A stretch of DNA of 64,000 bases from Trileptium ribeirensis (GCA_030248225.1 JASANE010001663.1:1-64000); one strand, 5' to 3'; positions 1 to 11,716 are shown, counted from the stretch's first letter. Program-made: numbers and translations. Notes: generated from the sequence alone by a model not told the origin.

Positions 1-2390
1 ATAACATTTTTCAGCTGAATACCAGGATGTAACATGAATTCGGATTCCTTCTGGCTATGTTTTCATGGAAACGAAATTTCATATATATATATTTTGTATT
101 CTCTTTGGATATCTCTATCTACACGGCGAAATTTATAAAAAGCTTTCCATTTCCTAGTCAGATTTAGGTAACAACTAAGCCATAAGTGCAACAATATTCT
201 TGGGTGCTATTTTTACTGGCCTGTCAACAACATCCTCTTGAAAAGTGAGTGACCTTGGGGAAGGGGTGTGTTTATTCCCTTTCAAATTTCACAAAGTTTA
301 GGGAACAAAATTTTTCTCTATATGTTATGTATTTCCATATTTTCAGGTACCTTTAACATTACGCTAATTGTCGGGTCATGAAATATCGTTTTAGTTTTAT
401 AAGTTGTAGTAATTAATATTTAAGAATATTTAGCATACAGAATTAGTAAATTTAAAGAACATAATAAATCCTGAATTTAGATGAACATGGGAGTTTTGGG
501 TGAGTGGAGTCGTGTATAGGTGATTTGAGAAGCGGGGTCCCCACCCCACTGTAGACAAGCCACATGCACAACATAAAAACAAAATAATTTCTAGGTTTTT
601 ACTCCTTTGAGACTAGCATAGAGAAACCCAAGGTCAGCTTTGACCAGTATCAAGAGCGGAGGCCATGATTGTGGTCAAGACCATGACTTTTTGCAAATGT
701 CGATGTAGGAATCGGTGGGAGTAGGTCATCCTTTCTAATTTTTTGTAAAGTTTTCTGCGCAGCGTAGTTGCGGTGGAGGGGGGGGAGGGAAATGTGCGTA
801 AGGGGCGCGGCTTAGCAGGAGAGTAGTGTGGTACCCTCGGGGGTGTGAAGGTAGCCTCCCTGAACCCCTGCTTCAGCATGTATGGTATAGGGCTAGTCTA
901 TCACTCAACGTACAATTAAATAGATAATGCCAAAACTAAGTTCTTTGTGGTGGCTGCACAAGGAGCTACAGATACCTATACATTTTTAAAACACTGAAAG
1001 CCCTACGTTCTTTAATGTTTGATAAAACTCGGTATTAGTTAATAAAAATATGACTGGTCTGTTTCCAAAATTTTATATTTATGGTACCTTATATATATAT
1101 ATATATACGAAGCGTGACATGTGGCGAAGTCGCAACTACTTTTAGCGTTGCCTTCACTTCCTGCATTATTTGAAATTAGAGCGCATTACTTATTTCCTGC
1201 CGATCAACACAACATATGTTATGAAACTCGTGGAGCTGAATATATTGGTAGCCGCGAAATTGCTCTGTGACTAATATTCGTTTAGTTATCGCGGTTTGAG
1301 TTTCAAATATCAGCCTTGGCTCAAAAAGTAACATTTTCAAGTATAACAGCATAAGGCATGTATTTATAACCATGAGGTTAAAAACGCACCAGGGCGCATC
1401 GATACGAGCATTTTGAGCTATCTTGAACATCAATCGGACCATCTGTTAAAGAGCTATGCTTGCCACCAAATATTTGCACTAGCATATATATAAGCCACCT
1501 TTTTGAGCATTAACACTTTTTTACATCAAAGCTTGTTGAAATAAGTTTTATTACGCACCTAAATTTTGTGTCGACCGACTGGATAGGCGTTTTTAGTCTG
1601 TTAAACAATTTTTAAATCAGTTATTCTTTTACAGATATCTGCACAAAATGAGTAGCACCTTGGGACCAAACTCCAGAAATTCCAAATTATAAATACTATT
1701 AAGTAGGCACATCGTTATTAAGCCGCAGAATTTAGTTTCTCACAAGTTGGTTTCTATACTGAAATTACTATAACAATTCATTATTTGCATTTCTATATTT
1801 CAAATATGTCAACTAGCTCCTTCGTTTGAAGCATTGGGTTTTCGGCTAAGCTCTTGCTTAACACAAAATTTACTGTCAGCATAGCTAGCTAATATTTATT
1901 GGCGCGCCAAGTCGAAAATATAAAGAAAAACCCGTTTTCGAAATATTATAAATACAGAGAAAGTGTAGCCGATGAATCATGGTGGTGTTACATAGCTAGC
2001 GGTTGGTTCTGCCAAATTTTACCTCAATAAGCTATGCATTGGCTGAGATTACTTCGCGTGAGCGCACCAGCAGACTAGTAATTAATATGCGCTATTACCT
2101 AATGTAGAAACCCAACGGTTATTAAGGTTAGATATTACTTATTGGTTAAGTAAAATGTTTGGCTAAACTTTTTTGTTCAACCGTTTTATTCCAATAGCAA
2201 ACAACTAAGCATAATAACGCTAGCACAACAAACAAACATAATTTTTGTACTAACTATTGATAAAAATTAAATATCTACCAGCAACAGCTAGGTGTATTTT
2301 AGTGCAGGTTTTTTGTAAGAGAAATATTTATGCCGTGAGTTTAGCACTTTAATTTCGCATTCATAAGGTGTTCATTACGATAAACATTTC
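1..2390. other. AT-rich stretch without recognisable gene
   Basis: Only short, compositionally ordinary open frames are present and none resembles a known domain. Short AT dinucleotide runs lie near 80-91 and 1091-1107. A roughly 110-bp segment at 1389-1500 resembles 3140-3235 (separate entry). I see no RNA gene or transposon end here. Confidence 0.6.
1389..1500. repeat. Dispersed repeat, copy 1 (partner 3140-3235)
   Basis: Both copies share the core acgagcattttgagctat. Further matching blocks follow in the same order: a cggacca/ttggacca block, a gcttgccacca/cgcctgtcatca block, and a ttgcactagc block. Order and spacing are kept, so this is one diverged repeat family. Its class is unknown. 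Confidence 0.5.
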
Positions 2391-2393
2391 TGT

Positions 2394-3059
2394 TTAATGA
2401 AAATGGTAATAGTTTATCGCTCCATCAAACATCCCTGGTACCGGAGGACCATAGAACGGCATGAATTGTGGAGGCATAGCGTAGTGTTGATAAGGCCAAA
2501 TATTAGTATGTGGCGTCCCCAGACGCAATCCGCCATTTGTTGTTTGGTGGTAATTTCCGGCTTGTGAGCAGTAACTATTTGTGCACATCCATCCCGCCAC
2601 CGGTCCTATTCCACCCATATTGCACCCCATTTGTCTTTGCGGTCCTCCGTAATATGGCAACTGCCCTAATCCAGCATTGCCCCAAAAAATTTCTCTTTGA
2701 GGCACACCGAACTGATCTGCCATAGTAACCGTTGGCTTAATACCATTATTAAATTGCCGCTCGGAATCCAAACAAAAACCTCCTTCCGTCGCTCCTATAA
2801 CCTTATCTGCAGCCATTGGTTTTTCACCCGAGGCGCCTTTATTCGCCTTTTCACCTTCAGTTTCCTTGCTTCGTTTTACAACCGGTGAATCCGTGCCAAA
2901 ACATGCTTTTGAACTAGGCCATGCAGTTTGGTCCTCAACAAATTGCTTACCAGCCCGTTATAGCTCTCTGCTCTCCCGCAGACTAGGTTTTAATTTAGGA
3001 TTTGTATTGTTTGTGGACCCGCTGCTTATTGTAAACTCAGACCAAGCAATGGGTGATCC
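2394..3059 (-). pseudogene. Possible host exon or gene remnant, in-frame stop inside
   Basis: On the minus strand one frame is open from 3059 to 2394 except for a single TAA at 2960-2958. The 33 codons before the stop are Ser/Asn/Pro-rich (for example SPIAWSEFTISSGSTNN). The 187 codons after it begin with a Lys/Glu-rich stretch and end in a Gly/Pro/Tyr/Gln-rich tail finishing GAINYYHFH. Such biased composition is unlike the translation of random AT-rich DNA. A plausible splice acceptor (ccgccccag then gg) sits just before 3059. I do not recognise the protein. It could be a terminal exon of a host gene with a nonsense mutation or sequencing error, or a retrocopy. The first methionine after the stop is at 2816, giving 140 codons. 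Function unknown. Confidence 0.35.
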
Positions 3060-3139
3060 CTGGGGCGGCGTAAATTTAAGTGCATGCAGGGTTTGGATTT
3101 GCAAATTTCAACCAAACTGGAGGGAACTAGACAACATTG

Positions 3140-3235
3140 CGACGAGCATTTTGAGCTATTGCCAGCATAAATTGGACCAGAGGTTTATGAGTCACGCCTG
3201 TCATCACTTATTGCACTAGCTATGTCATCTTATTT
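3140..3235. repeat. Dispersed repeat, copy 2 (partner 1389-1500)
   Basis: Diverged copy of the segment at 1389-1500. On the minus strand it lies just upstream of the possible exon at 2394-3059. It may therefore be an intronic or upstream transposon fragment relative to that gene. Confidence 0.5.
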
Positions 3236-3239
3236 AAAT

Positions 3240-4614
3240 TGTACAAGGCCCACTCCCTACGGTAGGTAGGAATAAAGACAAACAAATTTTTGAAATGATT
3301 AGCTGTGAAATATGTCGGTATGCCCAATGATGTTAGGTATATTAGCCAGGGTAAATCCAATAATAGTGGAATATATATATACTAGATGCTTCGCCTGGTC
3401 CTTCGTTGAGCACTGGCCGAGAAAGACCAAATCAAAAATATCTAGTAATAAAATATTTGAGCTATAGCTAAAACCACCGAGTTAATACTAAAAAACGGAA
3501 CTAGCTACGTAAGAAAAATATCACAATGAAAATAAAGGCACGCAATACAGGATGTAATTAGCTGCATTTCGGGAGCTGGTACTAAGAAATTAGGGCGGCA
3601 TTTTCAACTGTGGATGTGGAATAGAGTATTAAACTTAATAAACATTAGTTGCGTTAATAGCCACACAGGAGGTAAATAGTATTCTCGTAAATTAATGTAT
3701 GCATGGTCCTAGGGTATACACCAACGGTAATAAATATTTAAACGTACCATTTTGTGAAATACGGCAAATATATGCAATCGTTTACTATAGCAATGTATAG
3801 TGATAAACCCTGGAATAAATACGGTTAACGTATATGTACTGTGATGGAACGCTGTTACGTACAAGTAGCGGTTTGAATCCTTATGATTGGGGTACAGAAC
3901 AGTTCGGGGTTTTAGTTTTAACTTAGGTACTAGCAAATGTAAATTCAGCTTCAAAATGGTATTGGACGGTGGGTATTTGTAATTACTTACGAGCACATAT
4001 AAACACTCTCAAAATCCAGTCAATTTGATTAATTAAGTAAATGATATTTGGGAAGGTCCACAATTCGCTGAATAAGCTGTTTCTCTTGTAAAATATGTGA
4101 ACATCGAGCAGCGGAAATGTCTTTAACTTTCGTAAAGCTTTTAGTGCAAGTACTAACAACTGAGACACAATTAGGTCAAAAGTATTGAACAGTAGTACAA
4201 GCGAACGTTTTTATTTCGATAGAATTTTGGCTATGCTTCGGTTTATTATGTCAAAACATGTTAGCTAAAAACGCTAAATTTGAAAAACATATACAAAATT
4301 TGCTAAGGGGCAGGAGAAACATAACGCTGCAGATGAAGCGTGTACGTCAAGACCCTGTTTTTGATTCTGTTGTTTCAATTTTGCTCTTTCCTATATGGTA
4401 AAATTAGGTTAAGTTATTTGCTACAGATTATGCCTGGTTATTAATTCCTATATATAGTGTTCTCTTAGGGTTATACGAACATCCAATGTAATATCCACTG
4501 GGAAATAATAGAAAAAATCGACTTTGTATCGGAATCAGAATAAATTTGAAACCACATATAAGGGTTGGCGTTCAACAGCATAAAAGTGACAATTTAACTT
4601 ATTTTGATGATATG
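3240..4614. other. No recognisable feature
   Basis: AT-rich sequence with a short AT run near 3370-3380. Open frames of 60-95 codons here lack any domain signature and look random. Confidence 0.6.
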
Positions 4615-4622
4615 GTATAGGA
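4615..4622. repeat. 8-bp target site duplication, left
   Basis: gtatagga immediately precedes the hAT terminal repeat. An identical copy follows the element at 8179-8186. Eight-base duplications are typical of hAT transposition. Confidence 0.9.
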
Positions 4623-4907
4623 CACCGGCGTAGCCAGGATTTCCTCAAGGGGGGGGGACAAAAATACTGCAAAAATTTAGACAAGTAAATACGCTACATG
4701 AAGACGCTATAAGCTAAAACGCGGGCTGTTATCAACGCATGATTTAATCACATAGCAAGATTTTTCTCATTACATAAGTAAACTGAATTATCTTAAATTA
4801 TAGCAAGATTTTTCTCATTATATATGTAAACTGAATTATCTTAAATTATTTTTTTAATTTTTAAACTTTTCCAACGGGTTAGCCAAGCATCTAATACCGG
4901 TTGTACT

Positions 4908-6506
4908 TCAAAAGTCTAATCGGCGGTTATTTTTAGAATATTCGTTAATGATATCATCATAATCAATACTGATGTCTTTGTGTACGAACATCAGGGCCAA
5001 GCCGTTCAGTCTAAACTCGCTCATTGAGTTCCGGAGATAAGTTTTTAGATGTTTCAGGGCACTAAATGACCGTTCATTCGTCGCAGTCGTAACAGGTAAC
5101 GTAGCAAATATTTGAAGCAAAGTAGCTATGTTGGGGTAAACTTGCAATTGTTTTGCAACACTCAACGATTCTAGCACTGTTTTGGGTCGAACCTCGTTTC
5201 TTTTCCAATATGTTTGCCACCGCAAATATTCTGTTTCAACGTCTCCTTCCAAAAATTTAGCGTAGAATTGAACTGCTTGTTCTAGGGTGGCGTAATTTCG
5301 TTGCACCGCAAGTTCAGGTAATATTGAGCAAAGAAGTTGCCTCTTCGCATAATGGCTGGTAAACCTTTCGCTAAGCTGTGAAATAATGGTGTCCAGAAAC
5401 GGAAAAAACACTGCTCTCCCGTAATATTGGCGGGAATTCGATGCTTCGACATTGGCTCGATATATCTGTCGCCCAGTCGCTCTAGGCATGTTAATTTCTG
5501 ATCCGTACATTTTCTCGGCCTCATCAAATAACTTATCAAACTTTGACCCGTTGCGATACTCTTGCAGAACTCCGACACAGTCTTGGACGGAGGTTATGGC
5601 CGTAAAAAAATCCTGATTTTGGGACTGCAGTGCAAGGGACAGTGGTTTTGTCACAGACATGATGCATGACAAGATTTGGGCTGCAACAAGAAACTGTTTG
5701 TCTTCTACCGCGCGAAGCAGAGCGCCCGCCCTACCAGAATCGCGAGGCCATTGCGATATATTGTTCAATGATGCCACAATAGCTTCGTAGAGCTCCAGAA
5801 AAACGACAACAGCATCATGACGCTCCGACCACCGTGTTTCACAATGTTTTCTCAACCGAGTGTGAGACGAATGTGGACAATATGCACTAATACAGTCAGA
5901 TAAATTCTGCAGCCGTTTATTCGAATCAGAGAAGAATATCGCCGTGTCCTGCATTGTGGTGATTGCTGTTCGAATTGGAAGGATTTCAGAAGACTTCGCC
6001 AAGCACAGGTTGAGAACATGAGAAGAACAATGGACATATGAAGCCGTGGGACAGATTTCAAGCACGTGTTTCTGAACACCGCTTTGCCCTCCAGACATTG
6101 CCGCCGCACCATCGTAGCCTTGGCCCACCATAAACTGGATATCGATACAATTATTCCGTAATATATTAAGCAGCTGGTCAGCCAACCCCGCACCCGTAAG
6201 GTCCGGAGCTGCCACCAGGCTTAGTAACCGTTCTCGAATTGTGTCATCATATATATACCGCACGCAAACAGATAACTGTTCCTGATGAGAGACATCAGAT
6301 GTTTCGTCAGCCTGAAGGCTAAAGTATTTGGCTCTCGCCAATTCCGTCGCGATTTGCTTTTGTATTTGGCGCCCAATTAATTCTATCAAGTCGTTTTGCG
6401 TTGTTGACGAAAAATATGTAGCGTTTTTGGGGGCTGCTATGGCATGCTGCATCAGTATGCTGTCTCCAGAGTTGATCATCAGTTGCATTGTCGCTCGAAT
6501 GTTACC
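4908..6506 (-). CDS. hAT transposase, catalytic core and dimerisation domain (frame 2)
   Basis: This is the C-terminal two thirds of the transposase, which cuts and joins transposon ends in the nucleus. In order it shows: DUF4371-like catalytic segments (LQADETSDVSHQEQL, then GYDGAAAMSG) carrying candidate acidic residues; the C/W region (CETRWSERHDAV); and a C-terminal hAT dimerisation motif (TATNERSFSALKHLKTYLRN). It ends at TAA 4908-4910 with NNRRLDF. The frame is open upstream to an ATG at 6638, but the segment 6638-6507 overlaps the previous frame and lacks family similarity. Real homology resumes near 6506 at GNIRATM. A single extra base in a G run near 6505 accounts for the shift. About 530 codons here fit a full protein of roughly 820 residues, within the range for the family. 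Confidence 0.9.
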   Translation of the reverse strand, partial: GNIRATMQLMINSGDSILMQHAIAAPKNATYFSSTTQNDLIELIGRQIQKQIATELARAKYFSLQADETSDVSHQEQLSVCVRYIYDDTIRERLLSLVAAPDLTGAGLADQLLNILRNNCIDIQFMVGQGYDGAAAMSGGQSGVQKHVLEICPTASYVHCSSHVLNLCLAKSSEILPIRTAITTMQDTAIFFSDSNKRLQNLSDCISAYCPHSSHTRLRKHCETRWSERHDAVVVFLELYEAIVASLNNISQWPRDSGRAGALLRAVEDKQFLVAAQILSCIMSVTKPLSLALQSQNQDFFTAITSVQDCVGVLQEYRNGSKFDKLFDEAEKMYGSEINMPRATGRQIYRANVEASNSRQYYGRAVFFPFLDTIISQLSERFTSHYAKRQLLCSILPELAVQRNYATLEQAVQFYAKFLEGDVETEYLRWQTYWKRNEVRPKTVLESLSVAKQLQVYPNIATLLQIFATLPVTTATNERSFSALKHLKTYLRNSMSEFRLNGLALMFVHKDISIDYDDIINEYSKNNRRLDF

Positions 6507-7198
6507 CTGCCGTAAAGTCAATGACGATATCTTCAGGCTTTGCAGTGTCGTGTGATATTCCTGCTCTGAAGTCGATGGGGAGGGCACCAGAATCCCTGTG
6601 GCCACGTAGAGAAAGACCAAGTCTGCCATGATATTCAATTGCCAAAATTATTCGTTTGAGGACTGTTCTGTTACGTTCCCTTTTTCTTGAAAATTCAGCA
6701 TTTAGCTGCGCGTACACACCACCATCACCCGAGCGGTACTGCTGTTTAAATTGAGCTGCTCGCTGAACACAGTCCTGGTGAAAATCAGAGCTCAGATGAG
6801 AGGTGAGATATCCATTACTGCCCGTTAGATGACTGTATTTTTGTAATGGTAACCTGACAAGTCGGCTTAGCTGAACTCCGCGTACATGTGAGGGTGCGAA
6901 TATTACACACACTTTGCAAAAAAGTCCCGATTGTACCGATGAATACGCGAAATCTGCATACTGACCTGTAATATGCTGGATCCCCAAATATGTCTTTCTT
7001 ACTTTCCCTTTGTAGTTTCGCGACGTATGCGGCCACTGAAAATCTGTTGGTGGCATCCAGGCCTCGTTCAGGAACCTAATCTTATCAGCAGGTGTAAGGT
7101 TGATGTTACCGACAGCGTTTCCAATATCATTGGGTGATAGATGCGCCAGTGATATGAGTGGTTTTTTGGCATGGGGTGCTTTGTCTTCATCTTCAGCT
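6502..7198 (-). CDS. hAT transposase, exon 2 first part (TTF zinc finger, frame 1)
   Basis: This encodes the N-terminal DNA-binding part of the same transposase. It starts at a splice acceptor (tttaatttccag) with 7198 as first base. It contains a PADKIRFLNEAW-type lead and then a TTF-type zinc-finger region with the typical FCKVCVIFAP cysteine pair and a later H-x-C pattern in SSDFHQDCVQRA. It continues to the SLRGHRDSGALP segment, which precedes the catalytic core in DUF4371 proteins. The frame ends at a stop about 6502, while homology continues in the next frame. The break is a one-base shift rather than a real terminus. The acceptor phase matches the exon 1 donor. Confidence 0.88.
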
Positions 7199-7761
7199 CT
7201 GGAAATTAAAGAAAAACCCTCTTGAGCTTTTTAGCTATGAGAGAGACTAGTGTTTAAAAACGTCGCCTCATTGTACAAAACACGCAAGGAGTATGTTTCG
7301 TGTCATAATGTTCGAGCCAGAACAGTTACGTGGCAAGCTAAACCAAGTTACAGAAACATAGAAATACAGTAACAAAAAATAGAAACGGATATAAACTAGA
7401 AAAGCATATACATATACACATACTACATATACATACTTCGATTCAAAAACGTCTCAATGGACGAGATCCTGATCTGTACATTCTGTTCGGAAAGATAGAA
7501 AACAAGAAAGTTAAAAAAAGAAAAAGTAAAAAGTTGCGTATATACGTTCCCGGGGCTAGCTATGAGTTACGAGTTACGTCGGTAACAAAAATTGCACAAT
7601 ATCGCAATAATTTCGAGCACTAAGGCCCAACGGTTTTTGGGAAAATCTTAATCGTGGTCATCGTGCAAAATGAAGTTTTTAACGGGTGTTTCCCTTTCAT
7701 GGACCATAAGTGTATACTGAACCGATATATAATCTGAAAAACTAAGATTAAATTTTCTAAC
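7199..7761 (-). other. Intron in hAT transposase gene
   Basis: On the minus strand the donor is gttag at 7761 and the acceptor is tttccag at 7199. Exon 1 leaves two bases (GG) and exon 2 supplies the third (A). The join therefore keeps the reading frame and makes glycine. Phase agreement is the main support. No transcript was available. Confidence 0.65.
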
Positions 7762-7937
7762 CCGGATTCATTTGACGTGCTGCCACCATTATCGAAACTG
7801 TCCTTCACGTCGCAACTAGTGCTTTGTTTCGCATTATTAGAATTGTCTCCATCATTATTGCCATTATTTCCAGGATCGCGAGCATCAATCTTTTTTTTGG
7901 CGAAAAACGACGTTAAAGTTTTTTGTGGATTAGACAT
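7762..7937 (-). CDS. hAT transposase exon 1 with PIP-box-like N terminus
   Basis: The ATG at 7937 opens 58 codons beginning MSNPQKTLTSFFAKKK, followed by a low-complexity Asn/Gly/Asp/Ser stretch (NNGNNDGDNSNN). Residues 5-12, QKTLTSFF, fit the PCNA-interacting consensus Q-x-x-hydrophobic-x-x-F-F and are followed by basic residues, as in many PIP boxes. The exon ends at a GT donor in phase with exon 2. The short N-terminal motif plus disordered linker before a TTF zinc finger is a familiar layout for this transposase class. PCNA binding is inferred only from the motif. Confidence 0.75.
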
Positions 7938-8178
7938 TGTATTAATCAGAGGTGTTAAAGTATATTAAATCTGGAAAAATTTATCTCAAACTATAAGATA
8001 CAATAGAATGCACAATAATGACATTGCACAATAATAAGTTTCCGAAAGTGCAGTCGTTGCTGGTTATATGAGTGTTATACAGCGTAAATGTTTTTTGCAA
8101 AAATTGTGGAGATACGGCATCTCCAATTTCCGAGGGGGGGACATGTCCGGATGCCCCCCCCCCCTGGCTACGCCCTTG

Positions 8179-8186
8179 GTATAGGA
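8179..8186. repeat. 8-bp target site duplication, right
   Basis: gtatagga, identical to 4615-4622, directly after the hAT terminus. Confidence 0.9.
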
Positions 8187-9584
8187 CGATAGCCTCGTTC
8201 AGTTTTCAGTATCGTTCCAGCACCATAATTTATAATAAATGGGGTCAGTTCAGGTGAGAAAAACTCATTTCAGGAAGCCAATGGGCATAGATACATGTTG
8301 CTATAATATAAAGCAACGCGTGGATGGGTGAGATCCCAAATACAGTTGGCTTCACGTTTGAAAAGTAATTAATGGCAAATTGGTAGAAACGACAGAAACC
8401 TGTATATTAAAAATGTTGAAATTAGCTATGTAATTTAAAGAAAAGTTTTTATAATTTAATAAAATACCACAAAATCGGTTTTGGTCCAAAAGAGATTCTT
8501 ACATTGTCTAGTGGCTATAATCGCTGCAGATAATAAGTTGAAATTAGTGACGAAACCGCAAGCAGGCAATCTATTTGGGTGTAGATAGCTAGGAGTTGCT
8601 GCTAGCCAGGATCTCGTTAAGTACTGCGATGGAAACGAAAGGAAGTAGAAGATAAGTTAATTGTAACTGTAAACATTATACGAAGCCACAAGCGGCCTGG
8701 TAATGGGTAAGAAATAACGCTGAAACAGGCATAGTTCATGTGGTTAATTACAAGATATATGCACAGAAACCATGACGGTTGATTCCTCTGGACCGGTAGC
8801 GAAGGGTAGTGACAAATGCGACGCGTACATATTCAAGGGCCCTAAAACAGCTCGTGCTACTTCCCGTACCCAAAAAATGTTCAGGACATACGTTTATAAC
8901 TTAAGTTTAATTTACCAACAACAACTTAATACAAGGAGTAAACATGTTTTATAATATAAAAGATGGAAATAAATTGTTTAACAAAACTGGACACAATATT
9001 GGTTTAAGAATATTAAGTTGGGTTTAAGTTTAAAGATGCTATCTTGATTTATAAAAAATGTCAAAATTTAACTTAGTTTTAAAAATTTTAGCAAACTGGG
9101 TCGTAGACAAGCTTCATTAACTTGATAGATGTAGCATTTCTTCTGAAAATATATTATTTAAAGTATGTTACGGATAATTTAATATTTTGCTGATATGATT
9201 CGACATGATTTTGTGTCTCCAGGGAAGCCGTATATTTCATTTAACCGTAACTGCAAATGGGTGGATAATCCAAACTAAAGGAAAAATTCGTTTTGTATAG
9301 TGTAACGATTTCCAAAATTATATGTATCGCACGTAAAAATACATAATTAAATAATGACCGCTATATATACTAATAGAGTGCTTGGCTTCAAGGTCAAATC
9401 CCGGCTCCACGCTCCACAATCTTGAATTTGGGCTTCTCCGGCCCCTCCTATACTACTGCTCTGAAAAACTATTGAAACATTAAAAAACGAATTGGAATTG
9501 CTCAACAGCTTTTATATTGTGTCGTGTAGGAATAACACTTACTATAGTAATTTTGACAACGACAAAGCGTCATTATGAACTGCC
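8187..9584. other. No clear gene; possible LINE scrap
   Basis: AT-rich sequence. A 60-codon frame at 8772-8954 contains GPVAKGSDKCDAYIFK. This weakly recalls the CDKCDxW core of PHD-type fingers found in some LINE ORF1 proteins (compare 38,240). The match is too short to call. Confidence 0.4.
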
Positions 9585-11330
9585 AAGTCTATTCAAAAAA
9601 ACAATTGGGCACAAAGACACAATGCCTTCATAGAAAGAACAGATGGCTCGCTTATAAATGACTCGGCCGAAATTTTAGTTGAAGTCAGACACCAATATTC
9701 ATTTCTTTTCCAATCGGATGGAGTGTCCGTTGACCACTTAAGATATTTTCTAACTCAAGACAACTTTCCTTGCTTAACTGATATTCAAAGGGAATTATTG
9801 TAGTGGCATATCACCGCGGAAGAGGTCACATGTGCTATTCACTTCTTACAGGGGAACAAGTCACCTGGCCTCGATGGAATCCCCATAGAATTCCACCAGT
9901 TGTTCAGTGATGAACTCAGCGTTTTTATGTAAATTGTACAATTCTTTCCTAAATGACGGTCAAATGAATTTAAGTGCATATAATGGTGTGATAACTTTGT
10001 TATATAAAGGTTCTGGGGACAGAAAGTGTAGGGAAAATGGGCGACCAATTACATAAGTTTATCTAAGGTCGCCAACTTAGATTATATAATATATACCAAA
10101 ATTATGTCTAAGCGATTAGAACCAGTGATGACTACGCTAGTGCATCCGGCCCAGACAAGTTTTGCCCCTGGACGCACAATTCAGGATAGCCTTGCTCATG
10201 TTATGTCAATAATAGATTATATAAACGAAGGTAAGGCGAATGCTCTAATTTTGTCCGTGGATCACAAAGCAGCTTTTGCCATGGTGGAATGGGGTTTTGT
10301 TTTTGAAACATTGAACGGGATGAATTTTGGGGAAAATATATACAAATGGTTAAGAATATATACAAGCCTGGACTAACTCGTTCGTCAGTGATAGTGAATG
10401 GCTTCCAGTTGGATTTTTTTCGCGTTTTTAGGGGGAACAGACAAGGATGCCCCTTGTCGCCTTCCTAATATATGGTCACCGCTGAGGTTATGGCACACTA
10501 CATACGTGAAACTAACAAAATTTCAGGTATCCTTTGTACGGAACCAATACTAAACTCATAAAATTTGCGGACGATACTATTTTTCTGAATAAAATTTTAG
10601 ATATTGATCAGGTTTTTAAAATTTTTGAAGAATTCTAGTTGGCATTGGGCAGCAAAGTAAAACCCTCCAAGACACATCTACTTCTTTTGGGTGGCCTGAA
10701 GAACGCTTTTGTCCCTGCAAAATACGCTTCGTATAAAGTTGAAAAGTTAAAAATTTTAGGGATTTGGGTATATTCAGCGTGTTTAAATTATCCGGATAAT
10801 TGGACCAAATGCGAAGAAACAACCACGAAATTGGAGCAGAGACTACCTCCGACGGGGATTTCGGTTTGTGGAAAAATGCATTTTGTCCAGATTTATTATT
10901 TGTGCATGTTCAATTATTTGATCAACTTGATTGACGAATTAAGAAAATAAACAATGCGATAGTGCCGATTTTTTGGTACCCGTCCACCGCCCATGTAATT
11001 ATAAGGGATATTCTTTATCTAGAGGCAAGTTAGGGGAATAGGTTTCCCAAATCTATCTATACTTGTGAAAGTGAACAGATTGATGTTCTATATCTGTGTG
11101 ATGCAATACAAAGAGGTGCTTAGTTGGCGCAGATATTTCGATCATTTTTACCGTCAAATAGACAGACTCTCCAAACAACAACTAAACTACATTAATATCC
11201 CGACCTTCTATAAGTAAATAAGGACCGCTGTGATAGAATCTAATTTTGTCAAACATGGTGAATTTTGTTGGATTTTCAACAATTATTTATTAATAGAGTC
11301 AGTTACTGCAAATAAAAACGTATAAAATCT
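9585..11330 (+). pseudogene. Decayed L1/Tx1-like LINE reverse transcriptase
   Basis: Fragments in successive frames follow the order of an L1/Tx1-type reverse transcriptase. A pre-RT segment (AFIERTDGSLINDSAEI) begins near 9,620. EEVTCAIHFLQGNKSPGLDG lies near 9,820-9,880. Motif SFAPGRTIQDSLAHVMSIIDY leads to the motif A region LILSVDHKAAFAMVEW (10,104-10,376). GNRQGCPLSPS is near 10,430 and the catalytic motif KFADDTIFLNK near 10,560. The thumb region KVKPSKTHLLLLGG follows from 10,650. Motif A reads SVDHKAAFA, close to the usual S-I-D-x-x-K-A-F-D with the last Asp replaced. Stops and frameshifts throughout make it dead. Both ends are uncertain. Confidence 0.8.
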
Positions 11331-11716
11331 GGATAAATTAATTATATCGAAATATAATGACTCCTAAATAGTTCTTCTGGCAAGACCCTTTGGGGGTCGA
11401 ATGAGGTTACGTTAGGTCAACGACAGATTAACACTTTCAGTTACACTTTAAATCATTCCACTTATAAATTTATTCTAAAAATTAAGATTGATGATAATGT
11501 AAATATATTTATCCTTGCTTTGTCCAAAAGCTTGTTTACCAAAAGGCAAAATTATGGAAATCTTGCAAGCTAACCTCAAATTACCCAGAGTACTGGATGC
11601 ATAATTTAAAGTGTAATAAAGTTACAGCCCGGTTCGAGAGATATAGGGAGAGACAGATCGTTACCACTGATAACGGAAACGATCTCTGCAAGTATATAAA
11701 AATCGCTGATCTGTAA
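11331..11716. other. No recognisable feature
   Basis: AT-rich spacer between two LINE remnants. It may contain 3' sequence of the upstream L1/Tx1-like copy, but no motif supports that. Confidence 0.5.

Larger units (their letters stand above)
4623..8178 (-). mobile_element. Complete hAT transposon (3,556 bp)
   Basis: The element starts caccggcgtagccagg. The reverse complement of its right end is caagggcgtagccagg, so the two termini match at 14 of 16 positions. Perfect 8-bp duplications (gtatagga) flank it. G- or C-rich tracts lie just inside both ends (about 4650-4658 and 8132-8165). The single gene runs on the minus strand and encodes a hAT transposase of the DUF4371/TTF zinc-finger type. 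Termini and target duplications are well preserved, so insertion looks relatively recent. One frameshift in the transposase suggests this copy is no longer autonomous. Confidence 0.93.

Noticed and set aside
634..879. 81-codon minus-strand frame, Pro/Thr/Arg-rich
   Set aside because: Composition reflects a G-rich patch (about 775-850); no domain and no splice context.
5282..6193. Extra 98- and 113-codon minus-strand frames
   Set aside because: They overlap the hAT transposase in another frame and show no domain, so they are shadow frames.
6275..6325. Hammerhead-ribozyme-like ctgatgag near a gaaa on the other strand
   Set aside because: The conserved core is not on one strand with proper stem II spacing, and the segment is part of the hAT transposase coding sequence.
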